A DNA stretch of 64,000 nt from Hyphomonas sp. Its GTDB lineage: Bacteria > Pseudomonadota > Alphaproteobacteria > Caulobacterales > Hyphomonadaceae. The position numbers and the translations under genes were made by a program. Positions 40,143-49,295 of the stretch are shown in pieces. The notes under the pieces were generated by a model that searched no databases, was not told where the DNA came from, and saw only the letters and a program-made list of their open reading frames with translations. Each line of letters opens with the position of its first letter. The first letter of the stretch is position 1. Location of the stretch: assembly GCA_020638455.1 (NCBI GenBank), contig JACKIK010000002.1:868001-932000 (forward strand), written 5' to 3'.

Positions 40143-43100
40143 CTAGAATTCCTCGTCCGGAATGGGCGGCAGTTCGGACGGGATCGGCTCGTCGGGCGGA
40201 CGGGTCTTGGCCTCGGGGATCTTGGTATCGGACGGGTTCTCGAAGATGCGGCGGATGACCCCCGGCGCCAGCGCCGAGAGCGGGTTCACCGACACGTTGG
40301 CCTTCTCCATCGTGCCACGGATTGCATAGGTCAGCGAGAACACGCCCTCACCGTCGCGACCGACGATCAGGTCACCGATGATCGGGATGGGTTTGAGGGC
40401 GGAGTTCATGCCGAAACTTGGCACCAGCACGCCGTCGAATTCGATCTTGCCATCCTTCGGCTCGACGAAGCCATTTGCCGTCAGGCCAAGGGCCGGGCCC
40501 TGCGCCTTGGCGCCGGTCACGACATAGCGGTCCCCGGCAACGGTCAGCGGCACGTCGATGCGCGAGAACAGGACACCCTCCCCGCTCAGCGTGTCCGCCA
40601 GCCCCCGCAGCGAGGCGAGCGACAGGATCTGTGTGAGGAACGGCGCATTGCGCATGCGTGCGTCGGTGACGGCAATGTCGAACTTCGCCGGCCGGTCGCC
40701 GGTCGGCAGCTTGCCGTCGAGCTCCAGCTTGCCGCCTTCAAGGAAGTCGACCCCCAGGAACGCGCCTGCCATGAAGCCGGCGTCGCCGCTGACCACGTGC
40801 AGCGTTGCCCCGTCCTTGCCGGTCGCGTCGAACGCCGCATCCAGCGGCGAGCCGTTCGCCGCGATGCCGGAGGCTTTCAGCGTCTCGAGCCCTTTGTCGC
40901 CCGACACCATCGACAGCTTCGCCTTGCTCATGTCGAGGTCGGAGCGGAGGGTGAGCGTGTCGACCGCAGCGGTAATTTCGAGCGGCGTCTTGCTGCCGGT
41001 GTCCGTGCCTGCACCGATGGAACCGACGCCCGGCAGGACACCCGAGACGTCCAGATAAGTCCCTTCCAGCGCGATCCTGATGCCACCGCCCTGCCGCGTG
41101 ACCGTGCCGCCGACATCCGCCTTGTTCTTGAGATAGGCACGGCGCAGCGTGGCCGCGAGAAGCTTCGAATCCTTGCCGATGGTGAAGTCGCCATCGAGAT
41201 AGGCATCGTCGGCACGGAACTCGAGGGAAGCGTTATATCCCTCGTCCTTGCCGGTGTAGCGCACTGATGCCTTGGCCGATTTCCCTTTCGCCTTGACCCA
41301 GCCGATTTCAGAAAGGTCGAGGCGGGAGTCGGTCAGGTCCAGCGCGGCATTCGCGACCGAGACGGAATCGTCGCCGATCTCGGCCTGCACCTCGATGGGA
41401 ATCTCGCCGCTCAGGTAAGCCCGGCCCAGCACGCCGAATTCGTTGAGGAAATCCGGGGTCACCACGCTCGACGCCGAGAGGAGCGAGGTCTTGCTTTCGT
41501 CATTGAATGTGTCGCGCCAGGTGAATTGCACGGGCGATGGGCCGAGATTGCCGAAACCGGAGACCGTCACGCCGCCCTGGTCTGCCTTCACATTGGCAGA
41601 AGCCCCCGCGAGGTCGAAGCCCAGCGCCGCGTCCTTGAGGCCGGCATCCTTCAGCGTCCCGATTGCTGTGAACTTTATGTCTTCATACGGAACATCGTCG
41701 AGCGCCGGGCGAAACATCTCGAAGGTCATTTCCGAAGTGCCCGACAGGCGCGCCGGGTCGAATTTCACCTTCAATCGCGAGTCCGCGAGGATCTTCATGA
41801 TGCTCGCCGCCGGGCCGTGCCCCTTGGCAAACACGCGGAACGGCTCGCCATGCTTTTCGAAGGCGGGCATTTCGAACGAGCCCTCGTCGAGCGCCCAGCC
41901 ACCATAGGCGCCGCTAGTCAGCACCGCCCGGAACGACCGGCCGCCCAGCCTGCCCGTACCGACGCCCTTCTCCACGGGCGGCAGATCCGACAGGAAGGAA
42001 ACGGTAGCGTCCTCGACATCGAAGGTCAGGTCCAGGTCGTCGTCGCGCAGGTATCCGTCCGGAAAGCTGCCCCGCTCCATGTTCAGGTGCGCCTTCACAT
42101 TGCGAATGGCGCCGGCCTCGACATGGTCGATGGCAAAGTTGCGCGCACCGGTGCCGAGCGTCGCCGGCCAGAAGGCAAGGACGGTGTCCTTCGGAATGTC
42201 GCCCGTGGTTTCCAGATCAAGGGTCGCAAGGATCGGCGGCTCCCCTTCGGCGCGGTCCGGCGTCTGGCCGATGTCCCCGGACAAATGGAAGCCCGCCCCG
42301 CCATGTTCGAAATGGACATCGAGTCCCTTGATCGCTTTTTCGGCGGTGGCCAGCTTGCCGGCGGCGGTGAGGGCCGTCAGCTCGACCGGCCTGTCGAAGC
42401 GCGGCGCCATGTTCAGTACCAGCCGGTTGCTGGTCAGTTCGAAGGCCTGCTCCGGCTCCTTCTCAAGGATATTCCGGAGGACCAGCGTCACGTCGCCGCT
42501 CGCCGGGCCGATGCGAGCACTCGACACATCGACGCGCAGGTCGTCGCTGCCGGCGCGATAGGTGGCCGTCATGTCGAGGTCGGTGACGTCGATGCCGCCC
42601 GCATAGGGCAGCTTGCCCTCACCGGTCTTCGCATGGAGCACGATCTGCCTGACGCCGCTGTCGCGCTGCAGGTCGATCGAGACATCGGCATCTGCGGGCA
42701 GGCCGGCAAAGGCATCCGCCGGCGCACCGAAACGGTCCGCAAGGTCGGCCAGCGGCCAGTTCGCAACCGCGAATTCGGCATGCAGGCTGGACTCGGGCCG
42801 GTTCGACTGAAGCGTGGCGGCAATCCCTCCCGGAAGGCCCGCCCCCGCGCCACTGCCCGACAGCGCAACCAGAAGCCCGTTCTCGACGCGGGACAGCTGG
42901 CCCTTGGCGTCGGTGATGTCGAGAATGGGCGCCTGGTTCGGGTCTCGGACGCGGAACTCGAAATTGGTGAAGCCGAGATGTTCGATCGAGAACTGGTCTT
43001 CGGCATCTTCCAGCGCCTGCAGGACCGGTGGCAGGACTTCATTGGCGCGCTGCAGCCATTCCTGCGGCGTCTCGGGCAGCTTGCCGGCGGGGATCTCCGG

Positions 43101-43559
43101 CAGCGGCTCGCCGCCTATGGACCATCGGGTCGGCGTCTCCTGATCGACATTGATCCAGCCGTCCGAAAGCTCGAGCCGCAGGACCTCGACCTTGCCAAGC
43201 ACCAGCGACGACCCGGACAGGACGATATTGGCATGGTCTGCGGAGGCGCTGAGGTTTCCCTTGCCGTCCAGCATCTGGAGATGCGTGCCGGAGATGTGCA
43301 GGCGCCTGTCCTGCTGCGACCATTCGAGCTGCACGTCGCCAAGCCGGACCGGTCGGCCATCGCGCGCCTCGGTCATCGCCTTTTCGAGATCGTCCCGGAA
43401 CATGGACAGGTCCAGCGGACCGGACGACAGCCGGAACGCGAGCAGGCCCGCCGCCACAAGGACGAGCAGGATCAGGCCACCCAGAATTTCAAGGAAAACC
43501 AGCGAGGCGGTCTGGCGGACCAAGGGCACGCTCCGTACAAGTCGGGTCCTGACACGCAC
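40143..43559 (-). CDS. YhdP/AsmA-like inner-membrane lipid-transport protein
   Basis: A 1138-residue protein with one N-terminal transmembrane helix (about 18-43) and a very long periplasmic part. The sequence is built of repeated beta-rich stretches with LEL/LSG patterns and an AsmA-like C-terminal part (SLRGLADTLSGEGVLFSRIDVPL, GLTANGFVEPKDGKIEFDGVLVP). This fits the DUF3971/YhdP group, which bridges inner and outer membranes and moves phospholipids. The start is a GTG. It runs opposite to bcp, from whose start it is 68 bases away. A paralogue relation with other AsmA proteins cannot be checked here. Confidence 0.9.
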   Translation of the reverse strand: MRVRTRLVRSVPLVRQTASLVFLEILGGLILLVLVAAGLLAFRLSSGPLDLSMFRDDLEKAMTEARDGRPVRLGDVQLEWSQQDRRLHISGTHLQMLDGKGNLSASADHANIVLSGSSLVLGKVEVLRLELSDGWINVDQETPTRWSIGGEPLPEIPAGKLPETPQEWLQRANEVLPPVLQALEDAEDQFSIEHLGFTNFEFRVRDPNQAPILDITDAKGQLSRVENGLLVALSGSGAGAGLPGGIAATLQSNRPESSLHAEFAVANWPLADLADRFGAPADAFAGLPADADVSIDLQRDSGVRQIVLHAKTGEGKLPYAGGIDVTDLDMTATYRAGSDDLRVDVSSARIGPASGDVTLVLRNILEKEPEQAFELTSNRLVLNMAPRFDRPVELTALTAAGKLATAEKAIKGLDVHFEHGGAGFHLSGDIGQTPDRAEGEPPILATLDLETTGDIPKDTVLAFWPATLGTGARNFAIDHVEAGAIRNVKAHLNMERGSFPDGYLRDDDLDLTFDVEDATVSFLSDLPPVEKGVGTGRLGGRSFRAVLTSGAYGGWALDEGSFEMPAFEKHGEPFRVFAKGHGPAASIMKILADSRLKVKFDPARLSGTSEMTFEMFRPALDDVPYEDIKFTAIGTLKDAGLKDAALGFDLAGASANVKADQGGVTVSGFGNLGPSPVQFTWRDTFNDESKTSLLSASSVVTPDFLNEFGVLGRAYLSGEIPIEVQAEIGDDSVSVANAALDLTDSRLDLSEIGWVKAKGKSAKASVRYTGKDEGYNASLEFRADDAYLDGDFTIGKDSKLLAATLRRAYLKNKADVGGTVTRQGGGIRIALEGTYLDVSGVLPGVGSIGAGTDTGSKTPLEITAAVDTLTLRSDLDMSKAKLSMVSGDKGLETLKASGIAANGSPLDAAFDATGKDGATLHVVSGDAGFMAGAFLGVDFLEGGKLELDGKLPTGDRPAKFDIAVTDARMRNAPFLTQILSLASLRGLADTLSGEGVLFSRIDVPLTVAGDRYVVTGAKAQGPALGLTANGFVEPKDGKIEFDGVLVPSFGMNSALKPIPIIGDLIVGRDGEGVFSLTYAIRGTMEKANVSVNPLSALAPGVIRRIFENPSDTKIPEAKTRPPDEPIPSELPPIPDEEF

Positions 43560-43626
43560 GCCGGACTGAGCGCGCTCTTAATAAAGATATATGCAAAGCT
43601 GCCGGACGGCACCATAGGAGGATTAC

Positions 43627-44097
43627 ATGGCGAAAGAGCTGAAAGAAGGCGCCAAAGCGCCCGATTTCCGGATGGAGTCGACCGACGGCCCGGTCACCCT
43701 TGCTTCGTTCAGGGGCAAACCGCTGGTTCTGTATTTCTACCCGAAGGACGACACGCCCGGCTGCACCACCGAGGCGCTGGACTTCACGACGCTCGCCAAG
43801 GACTTCGCAAAGGCCGGCGCGGCAGTTGTCGGCGTCTCGAAAGACACGATGGCGCGGCATGAAAAATTTGCGACCAAGCACGCCCTCGGCGTGACGCTCG
43901 CCAGCGACGAGGATGGCGCGACGTGCGAGGCCTATGGCGTGTGGGTCGAGAAGCAGAACTACGGGCGGACGTACATGGGAATCCAGCGCGCGACCTTCCT
44001 CATCGGAGCTGACGGAAAGATCCTGCGAATCTGGCCGAAGGTACGCGTGAAAGGGCACGCTGAAGAGGTGCTCGGAGCCGTCCGGGAAGCCGCCTGA
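43627..44097 (+). CDS. bcp: Thiol peroxidase Bcp (peroxiredoxin)
   Basis: The 156-residue peroxiredoxin of the BCP/PrxQ type has the peroxidatic Cys46 in DTPGCTTEA and the Arg-bearing RATFLIG strand. Many BCPs have a resolving Cys five residues after the first (CTTEAC); here the position is Ala50, so this is a 1-Cys type enzyme, or uses the Cys near residue 98 (ATCEAYG) or another thiol as reductant. A perfect AGGAGG lies six bases before the ATG. It reduces hydrogen peroxide and organic hydroperoxides in the cytoplasm. Confidence 0.93.
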   Translation: MAKELKEGAKAPDFRMESTDGPVTLASFRGKPLVLYFYPKDDTPGCTTEALDFTTLAKDFAKAGAAVVGVSKDTMARHEKFATKHALGVTLASDEDGATCEAYGVWVEKQNYGRTYMGIQRATFLIGADGKILRIWPKVRVKGHAEEVLGAVREAA

Positions 44098-44235
44098 ATC
44101 ACTGTGTCGCAGGGCGGAAAATGCCGCATTAACAAGCGCTTTACCCTCATGAGCGAAAATTTACATGATTTCTGTGCCCAAGGGGTTCCGTCCGGTATCG
44201 AAATCGGTATGTATACCTTCACGGGTTTGGGAACC

Positions 44236-44255
44236 TACTGCAGGCGTTACTGCAG
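44236..44255 (+). repeat. Direct repeat of TACTGCAG upstream of M23 peptidase gene
   Basis: TACTGCAG occurs at 44236-44243 and again at 44248-44255, 12 bases apart start to start. It lies 37 bases before the M23 peptidase ATG and may be a binding site for a regulator. The rest of the 194-base gap between bcp and this gene holds no other gene I can see. Confidence 0.4.
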
Positions 44256-44291
44256 TGGGCGGTGTGATTTCCAATCAGCGGGTGGCGTTGC

Positions 44292-45524
44292 ATGGCCAAA
44301 TGGACTGCGAATCTGAAGGCGACTTTCAATCGCGCCTTTCCAGAGCGTCAGATCTATCATCGCAGCGGCGGCACTGTCCGCTACATTTCCGTCTCCCCCT
44401 GGCAACAAGCCATGTTCGCAGCCGGCGTGACAGCACTCGCCGGCTGGACCGTATTTGCGACCGGCAGCTTCGTGCTCGGCGGCGGCAGCGGAATCTCCGG
44501 CAATCCGGATGATCGCGAGCTCGCGAAGTATGAGCGTTGGGTCCAGGAGCTGCGCGCCAAGGATGCGCTGTCGCGCTCCCTGCTCGAAGAACGCACCGAC
44601 GCGTTCCAGAAGGAAACCGTCGAATGGGAAGAACGCCAGAAGGCGCTGGAAGATCTCTACAAGCAGCTGAAGGGCGATGAAGATCTCGAAGTCTCGTCCC
44701 TGAAGGGCGACGGCGCGAGCCTTCTGGTCGAGTCTTCGATCGATGAAGCCGATGCGCGCCAGTCGCGCGATGCCCTGCAGATGACGGCCCAGATCGACAC
44801 CGCCGGTATGCGCGGGTCGGTCAAAGGGCTGAAGTTCGGCCAGGAACGCATCCTCGACGAGGCAGAGCAGCTGGCCACCGATCGCGCAGAGCGCGCCCGC
44901 GGTATCCTGGCGCTGACCTCCGTCGGCACGGACAACATCATGGCCGGTGCCGGCACCGGCGGCCCCTACATCCCGCTTGCCACGGCCACGGCCGGCCGCG
45001 ATGCCAAGGGCAACAAGCTGCCGGCGGAAGACGCCACCTTCTACTCCCGCCTTGCCCAGACCCAGGCGCGCGTCGCCGAAATGACCTACTATGAGGACAT
45101 CGTGTCCGCGCTGCCGCTCGGCCGTCCGGTCGGCGTGCCCTATCGCCTGACCAGCAATTACGGCGTGCGCGTGGACCCCTTCAACAAGCGTCCGGGCTGG
45201 CACAATGGTGTCGACCTCGCCGCCTACCACCGCGCGCCGATCGTGGCAGCGGGCCCCGGCGTGGTCAGCTATGCCGGTCCCCGCGCGGGCTACGGCCGGC
45301 TCGTCGAAATCGACCACGGGCACGGCTTCAAGTCGCGCTATGGCCACCTCAATGCAATTACGGTAAAGAAGGGTGATACCGTGGAGGTCGGCGATCTCGT
45401 GGGCAGGATGGGTACCACCGGTCGAAGCACGGGGGACCACCTTCATTTTGAAGTGTGGTTCAATGGCAAACCATATGATCCAATCAAGTTCCTGAAAGCA
45501 GGCCGCCATGTTCACGAAGAGTAA
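44292..45524 (+). CDS. M23-family peptidoglycan endopeptidase, LmdC-type
   Basis: The 410-residue protein has a short cytoplasmic N-terminus (1-37), one membrane helix (38-62), a coiled-coil-rich region (about 75-150 and 200-215) and a C-terminal M23 metallopeptidase domain: zinc ligands His304 and Asp308 in HNGVDLA and His385 in HLHFEVW, plus the second-sphere His383 and YGHL. It cuts peptide cross-links in the periplasm. It overlaps the bactofilin gene by 17 bases; this M23-bactofilin pair is known in Hyphomonas neptunium, where it shapes the stalk and bud. The cytoplasmic tail is a plausible bactofilin-binding part. Confidence 0.92.
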   Translation: MAKWTANLKATFNRAFPERQIYHRSGGTVRYISVSPWQQAMFAAGVTALAGWTVFATGSFVLGGGSGISGNPDDRELAKYERWVQELRAKDALSRSLLEERTDAFQKETVEWEERQKALEDLYKQLKGDEDLEVSSLKGDGASLLVESSIDEADARQSRDALQMTAQIDTAGMRGSVKGLKFGQERILDEAEQLATDRAERARGILALTSVGTDNIMAGAGTGGPYIPLATATAGRDAKGNKLPAEDATFYSRLAQTQARVAEMTYYEDIVSALPLGRPVGVPYRLTSNYGVRVDPFNKRPGWHNGVDLAAYHRAPIVAAGPGVVSYAGPRAGYGRLVEIDHGHGFKSRYGHLNAITVKKGDTVEVGDLVGRMGTTGRSTGDHLHFEVWFNGKPYDPIKFLKAGRHVHEE

Positions 45525-46035
45525 CAAGCACTCCACCACCCCCACCCCGCCGCCGGAGCCGGCCAAAGTCCAGCCGTCCGTCGACGCCATCCGTGGTGCA
45601 TCGTCGAAACCGGCCGCCCGCGCAGCTTCGATCATCTGTGCTGACATGAAGATCAACGGCTCGGTGACGTCGGAAGGCGCGCTGCAAATCGATGGCACGG
45701 TCGATGGTGACGTGACGGCGAGCGACATCACGATCGGCGCTTCCGGAAACATCACGGGCGAGGTGAAAGCCGAAGTCGTGAAGGTGAAGGGCCGCATCAA
45801 GGGCTCGATCCGCGCCCGCAAGGTGGAGCTCGAGACCGGCGCCCATGTGAAGGGCGACATCGTGCACTCCTCGCTCCAGATCCAGTCGAACGCCGTGTTC
45901 GAAGGCCAGGTGAAGCACGCCGAGGATCCGCTGAAGGATCCGGCTCCCCGCGCCGCAGCCGACTCCCGGCCGCAGGCCAGCGCTGCGCCGTCGGCACCGA
46001 CCACCTCGTTCGGGATTTCTTCGACCCCGTCCTGA
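45508..46035 (+). CDS. bacA: Bactofilin
   Basis: The 175-residue bactofilin has a disordered Pro-rich N-terminus (1-38), the conserved beta-helical core (about 39-138: ICADMKINGSVTSEGALQIDGTVDGDV and the regular IxGxVxA repeats) and a Pro/Ala-rich C-terminal tail. Bactofilins polymerise without nucleotide into membrane-associated filaments that localise cell-wall enzymes. It begins inside the end of the M23 gene, so their synthesis is coupled. The gene symbol follows the M23-bactofilin pairing and is not proven for this species. An intrinsic terminator follows. Confidence 0.94.
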   Translation: MFTKSNKHSTTPTPPPEPAKVQPSVDAIRGASSKPAARAASIICADMKINGSVTSEGALQIDGTVDGDVTASDITIGASGNITGEVKAEVVKVKGRIKGSIRARKVELETGAHVKGDIVHSSLQIQSNAVFEGQVKHAEDPLKDPAPRAAADSRPQASAAPSAPTTSFGISSTPS

Positions 46036-46060
46036 TTTTCCGGACCCATCCGGACAGACA

Positions 46061-46093
46061 CGCCGGCATCGCCAGATGCCGGCGTTTTCTTTT
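46061..46093 (+). terminator. Intrinsic terminator after the bactofilin gene
   Basis: A perfect 10-bp stem CGCCGGCATC (46061-46070) with GATGCCGGCG (46075-46084), loop GCCA, then TTTTCTTTT. It ends the M23-bactofilin operon. Confidence 0.88.
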
Positions 46094-46183
46094 GTCGCAG
46101 CCCCCGCCTTCCTGTAGTTGCCGCACTTGCCGGGGAGCTTTCTCCTGATAGGGTCGCGCCATTGCTTTTACAGGGGTGCTGGT

Positions 46184-47698
46184 ATGTTCCGAGGCTGGTT
46201 GGTCGCGCTTTGTCTTGTTCTTTTTTCGGCGCCGGCGTTCGCCGAGGAAGCCGCCAAGGAGGCCAAGGACAAGCCCCCGATCCCGGATGCCAAAGTCTTC
46301 AGTTCCGAGCACTCGATGAAGCTCGACGGGGAGACGATCAAGTACAGCGCCACCGCCGGCGAAACCTATCTCTACAACGAGAAGGACGAGCCTACGGCCT
46401 CGATCTTCTCGACCTCTTACATTCGTGAAGGCGTCAGCGACGCGACGTCCCGGCCGGTGACCTTTGTGTTCAACGGCGGTCCCGGTTCGGCCTCGCTGTG
46501 GCTGCACATGGGTGCCTTCGGGCCGAAGCGCGTGGTCACACCGTCCGACGCAACCGGCGTCGGCGCCCCACCCTATGCAATCGTCGACAACCAGAACTCG
46601 CTTCTGGACGTAACGGACCTCGTCTTCATCGATCCGGTCGGCACCGGCTATTCCCGCCCGCTGGGCGATGCCAAGGGCAAGGATTTCTACGGCGTCAATG
46701 AGGATGCCGAGAGCATTGCCGAGTTCATCCGCCTCTGGCTGACCAAGAACCAGCGCTGGAACAGCCCGAAATTCCTGGCCGGCGAAAGCTACGGCACGAC
46801 GCGCGCCGCGGCGCTGACGGAGAAGCTGCAGGGCGGATGGAACGGCATCGGGCTCAACGGCGTGATCCTGATGTCGGCCATTCTCGATTTCCAGACCGGC
46901 GTCTTCGCCCCCGGCAATGACACCTCGCTGATCGCATATTTCCCCACCGAGGCGGCCATCGCCTGGTATCATGGCAAGGTCGACAAGGCGAAATGGAACA
47001 ATGACTTCCAGGCCTTCCTCACGGATGCGCGCACCTACGCAACCGACACGCTCGCCCCGGCCCTGATCCGCGGCTCGACCCTGACTCCGGCCCAGCAAAG
47101 CCAGATCGCCGCCGACATGAGCGGCTATCTCGGCGTCTCGGCGGAATGGATCGGCGAGGCGAAGCTGCGCGTCGACGCGACCCGGTTCCGCAAGGAGCTC
47201 CTCCGCCGCGACGGCTACACGGTTGGCCGCTTCGACGGCCGCTACAAGGGCATCGACAGCGAAGGCACGTCCGACTCGCCGGAGAACGACCCTTCCGGCT
47301 ATGGCATGGACGTCGCCTATGTCGCCGCCATCAACGACTATCTCACGCGCGAACTCGGCGTCGATTTCACCCGCCGCTACAAGGTGCTGACCGGAGAGCC
47401 CGGCGCGAAGTGGAACTGGAGCCTCAACGAGTCAGGCTGGCCGGAATACGTCAACGTCACGCCCTGGCTCGGCAAGGGCATGCGTGAGAACCCGGACCTG
47501 AAAGTCCTGCTCGCTGCCGGCTGGTATGATCTCGCCACGCCATTCTTCGGAGCCGAAATGGCACTCCACAAGAACGGCGTCGTGCTGGACCGGATCACGT
47601 TCGACTATTACGACGCCGGGCACATGATGTACCTGTCGCAGGCCGAAGGCACGAAACTGTCAGACGACGTTCGGGCCTTCATCAAAGCCGGGCACTGA
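46184..47698 (+). CDS. Serine carboxypeptidase (S10 family)
   Basis: A 504-residue exported peptidase with a signal peptide (1-20). Catalytic signatures are the oxyanion-hole motif FNGGPGSASLW, GESYG with Ser202 as nucleophile, and a C-terminal DAGHMMYL His; an Asp near LAAGWYDLATPFFG completes the triad. S10 enzymes remove C-terminal residues; bacterial members are periplasmic or secreted. The start at 46184 has AGGGG eight bases upstream. The gene is convergent with the NfeD gene, whose stop is the next base. Confidence 0.92.
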   Translation: MFRGWLVALCLVLFSAPAFAEEAAKEAKDKPPIPDAKVFSSEHSMKLDGETIKYSATAGETYLYNEKDEPTASIFSTSYIREGVSDATSRPVTFVFNGGPGSASLWLHMGAFGPKRVVTPSDATGVGAPPYAIVDNQNSLLDVTDLVFIDPVGTGYSRPLGDAKGKDFYGVNEDAESIAEFIRLWLTKNQRWNSPKFLAGESYGTTRAAALTEKLQGGWNGIGLNGVILMSAILDFQTGVFAPGNDTSLIAYFPTEAAIAWYHGKVDKAKWNNDFQAFLTDARTYATDTLAPALIRGSTLTPAQQSQIAADMSGYLGVSAEWIGEAKLRVDATRFRKELLRRDGYTVGRFDGRYKGIDSEGTSDSPENDPSGYGMDVAYVAAINDYLTRELGVDFTRRYKVLTGEPGAKWNWSLNESGWPEYVNVTPWLGKGMRENPDLKVLLAAGWYDLATPFFGAEMALHKNGVVLDRITFDYYDAGHMMYLSQAEGTKLSDDVRAFIKAGH

Positions 47699-48166
47699 TC
47701 ACCCGGCCCGGCGCACGATCGCCGTATTCATCCGGGCGCCCTCCACCACGACGGCATCGCCCTGCCGGATCGTCTCGCCCTCCACGGCCTCGGCGCCCCA
47801 GACGGTGTCGCCGATTTTCACGCGGCCATTGCCGGCGGCAAAGTCGACGGTCGCCTGGCCGCGCTGGCCGACAAGGCTGGCCATGCGCTTGTTGAGTGTC
47901 GGATGCTCCTCCACACGTCCGCGCAGGCCGGCGAGGAAGGTGCGCCCGAACACCACCATGATGACGGCGGCGACGGCAAAGAAGACCAGCTGCCCCTGCC
48001 AGCCGGACAGGGTGTCCGGGGCCAGCCATTCGAAGACGGCAGCCGCCCACGCCGCGATGGCAATCATCAGGAAGTCGAACGTTCCCGTCAGCATCTCGAT
48101 GCCCAGCAGGACGAGCCCGAAGGCCACCCAATGCCAGACCGTGAGCTGGGTGAAGATCTGCTCCAT
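47699..48166 (-). CDS. NfeD-family membrane protein
   Basis: The 155-residue protein has three or four hydrophobic helices (about 10-28, 30-48, 55-75) and a C-terminal OB-fold domain (GQRGQATVDFAAGNGRVKIGDTVWGAEA), the NfeD pattern. NfeD proteins partner with SPFH/stomatin proteins encoded beside them, here the upstream gene 36 bases away. The pair probably organises membrane microdomains or membrane protease activity. Confidence 0.9.
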   Translation of the reverse strand: MEQIFTQLTVWHWVAFGLVLLGIEMLTGTFDFLMIAIAAWAAAVFEWLAPDTLSGWQGQLVFFAVAAVIMVVFGRTFLAGLRGRVEEHPTLNKRMASLVGQRGQATVDFAAGNGRVKIGDTVWGAEAVEGETIRQGDAVVVEGARMNTAIVRRAG

Positions 48167-48202
48167 TTCTCAAATCTCCTTCTGGAAGACTGATTCCCGC
48201 GA

Positions 48203-49153
48203 CTAGCCGCGGGTTGGCGGGACGGCCCCGCCGCGGGTCTGCCCGTCATGTGCGGCGCCGGTCAGGCCCTTGATGCCTTCGATCGCACCAATGATGCTGG
48301 AGAACTCAGCCGGGATGATGACCGTCTTCTGCTGGTTGGAGGTCGCCAGCTTGCCGAAGGCTTCGACATAGGCCTGACCGAGGAAGTAGTTGATCGCGTT
48401 GACGTCGCCGCGCGCGATCGCTTCCGACACCATCGCCGTGGCCTTAGCCTCAGCCTCGGCCTGGCGCTCACGTGCCTCGGCGTCGCGGAAGGCAGCTTCG
48501 CGGCGGCCTTCGGCTTCCAGGATCTGGGACTGCTTCTGGCCTTCCGCCTTCAGAATGGCGGACTGCTTCTCACCTTCGGCGGTGAGGATCTCTGCACGCT
48601 TCAGGCGCTCGGCCTTCATCTGCCGGGCCATCGCCTCGGTGATGTCGGCAGGCGGGCTGAGATCGGCGATCTCGATCCGGGTCACTTTCACACCCCAGGG
48701 ATTGGTCGCGGCATCCACCACGGCCAGCAGGCGCGCGTTGATCTCGTCGCGGTTCGACAGGACTTCGTCGAGGTCCATTGAGCCAACCACGGTCCGGATA
48801 TTGGTCAGCGAAAGGTTCTGGATGGCATTGTGGAGGTTGTTGACCTCGTACGCCGCCGCCACCGCATCGACGACCTGGATGAAGACGATCGCGTCGCAGG
48901 ACACCATGGCGTTGTCCTTGGTGATGACTTCCTGCTGGGGCACGTCCAGCACGGTTTCCATCATGTTCATCTTGCGGCCGATCTTCTGGTAGATCGGCAT
49001 CAGCAGATGCAGGCCGGGGCCCAGCGTCCGCGTGTACCGGCCGAAATTCTCGACGGTCCAGTTGTAACCCTGCGGCACCTGCTTGACCGACGAGACGATC
49101 AGCACAAGGGCGACCGCCGCAGCAATCAGAAACACACTCGCAATCGGTTCCAT
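48203..49153 (-). CDS. SPFH/stomatin-family protein (QmcA-like)
   Basis: The 316-residue protein has one N-terminal membrane helix (5-22), an SPFH domain (about 23-180: VPQGYNWTVENFGRYTRTLGPGLHLLMPIYQ, VNNLHNAIQNLSLTNIRTVVG) and a helical tail rich in Glu/Ala/Gln (about 195-265), which drives ring oligomers. Start 49153 has AAGGAGAGGG upstream. With the downstream NfeD gene it forms a recognised membrane-organising module. The last 35 residues are flexible. Confidence 0.93.
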   Translation of the reverse strand: MEPIASVFLIAAAVALVLIVSSVKQVPQGYNWTVENFGRYTRTLGPGLHLLMPIYQKIGRKMNMMETVLDVPQQEVITKDNAMVSCDAIVFIQVVDAVAAAYEVNNLHNAIQNLSLTNIRTVVGSMDLDEVLSNRDEINARLLAVVDAATNPWGVKVTRIEIADLSPPADITEAMARQMKAERLKRAEILTAEGEKQSAILKAEGQKQSQILEAEGRREAAFRDAEARERQAEAEAKATAMVSEAIARGDVNAINYFLGQAYVEAFGKLATSNQQKTVIIPAEFSSIIGAIEGIKGLTGAAHDGQTRGGAVPPTRG

Positions 49154-49223
49154 TGGGTCCCTCTCCTTTGTTACCCGTCGTTTAGGTGGGGAGAGTTTGC
49201 CGATATTCAATAAAAAAGCGGCC

Positions 49224-49254
49224 AAAAACGGCGTGCCTATCCCCAGGCACGCCG
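49224..49254 (-). terminator. Intrinsic terminator of the peroxiredoxin gene
   Basis: On the minus strand a perfect 10-bp stem, CGGCGTGCCT (49245-49254) with AGGCACGCCG (49229-49238), six-base loop and a T run from 49228 down to 49224. It ends the peroxiredoxin transcript 42 bases after its stop. Confidence 0.9.
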
Positions 49255-49295
49255 ATCATGGACTGATTTCCTTAAAAGGCGTTAGCCCAGTTATT

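Noticed and set aside
41526..43862. A 778-codon plus-strand frame opposite the YhdP-like gene
   Set aside because: It is an antisense frame of a GC-rich gene, with Arg/His/Gln-rich composition and no domain or ribosome site; the minus-strand gene is well supported. The same applies to long frames opposite coxA, sufB and the 60.6-62.2 kb region.
44231..44248. GGAAC followed by CGTT upstream of the M23 gene
   Set aside because: The spacing is about 10 bases rather than 16-17, so it cannot be an EcfG promoter.
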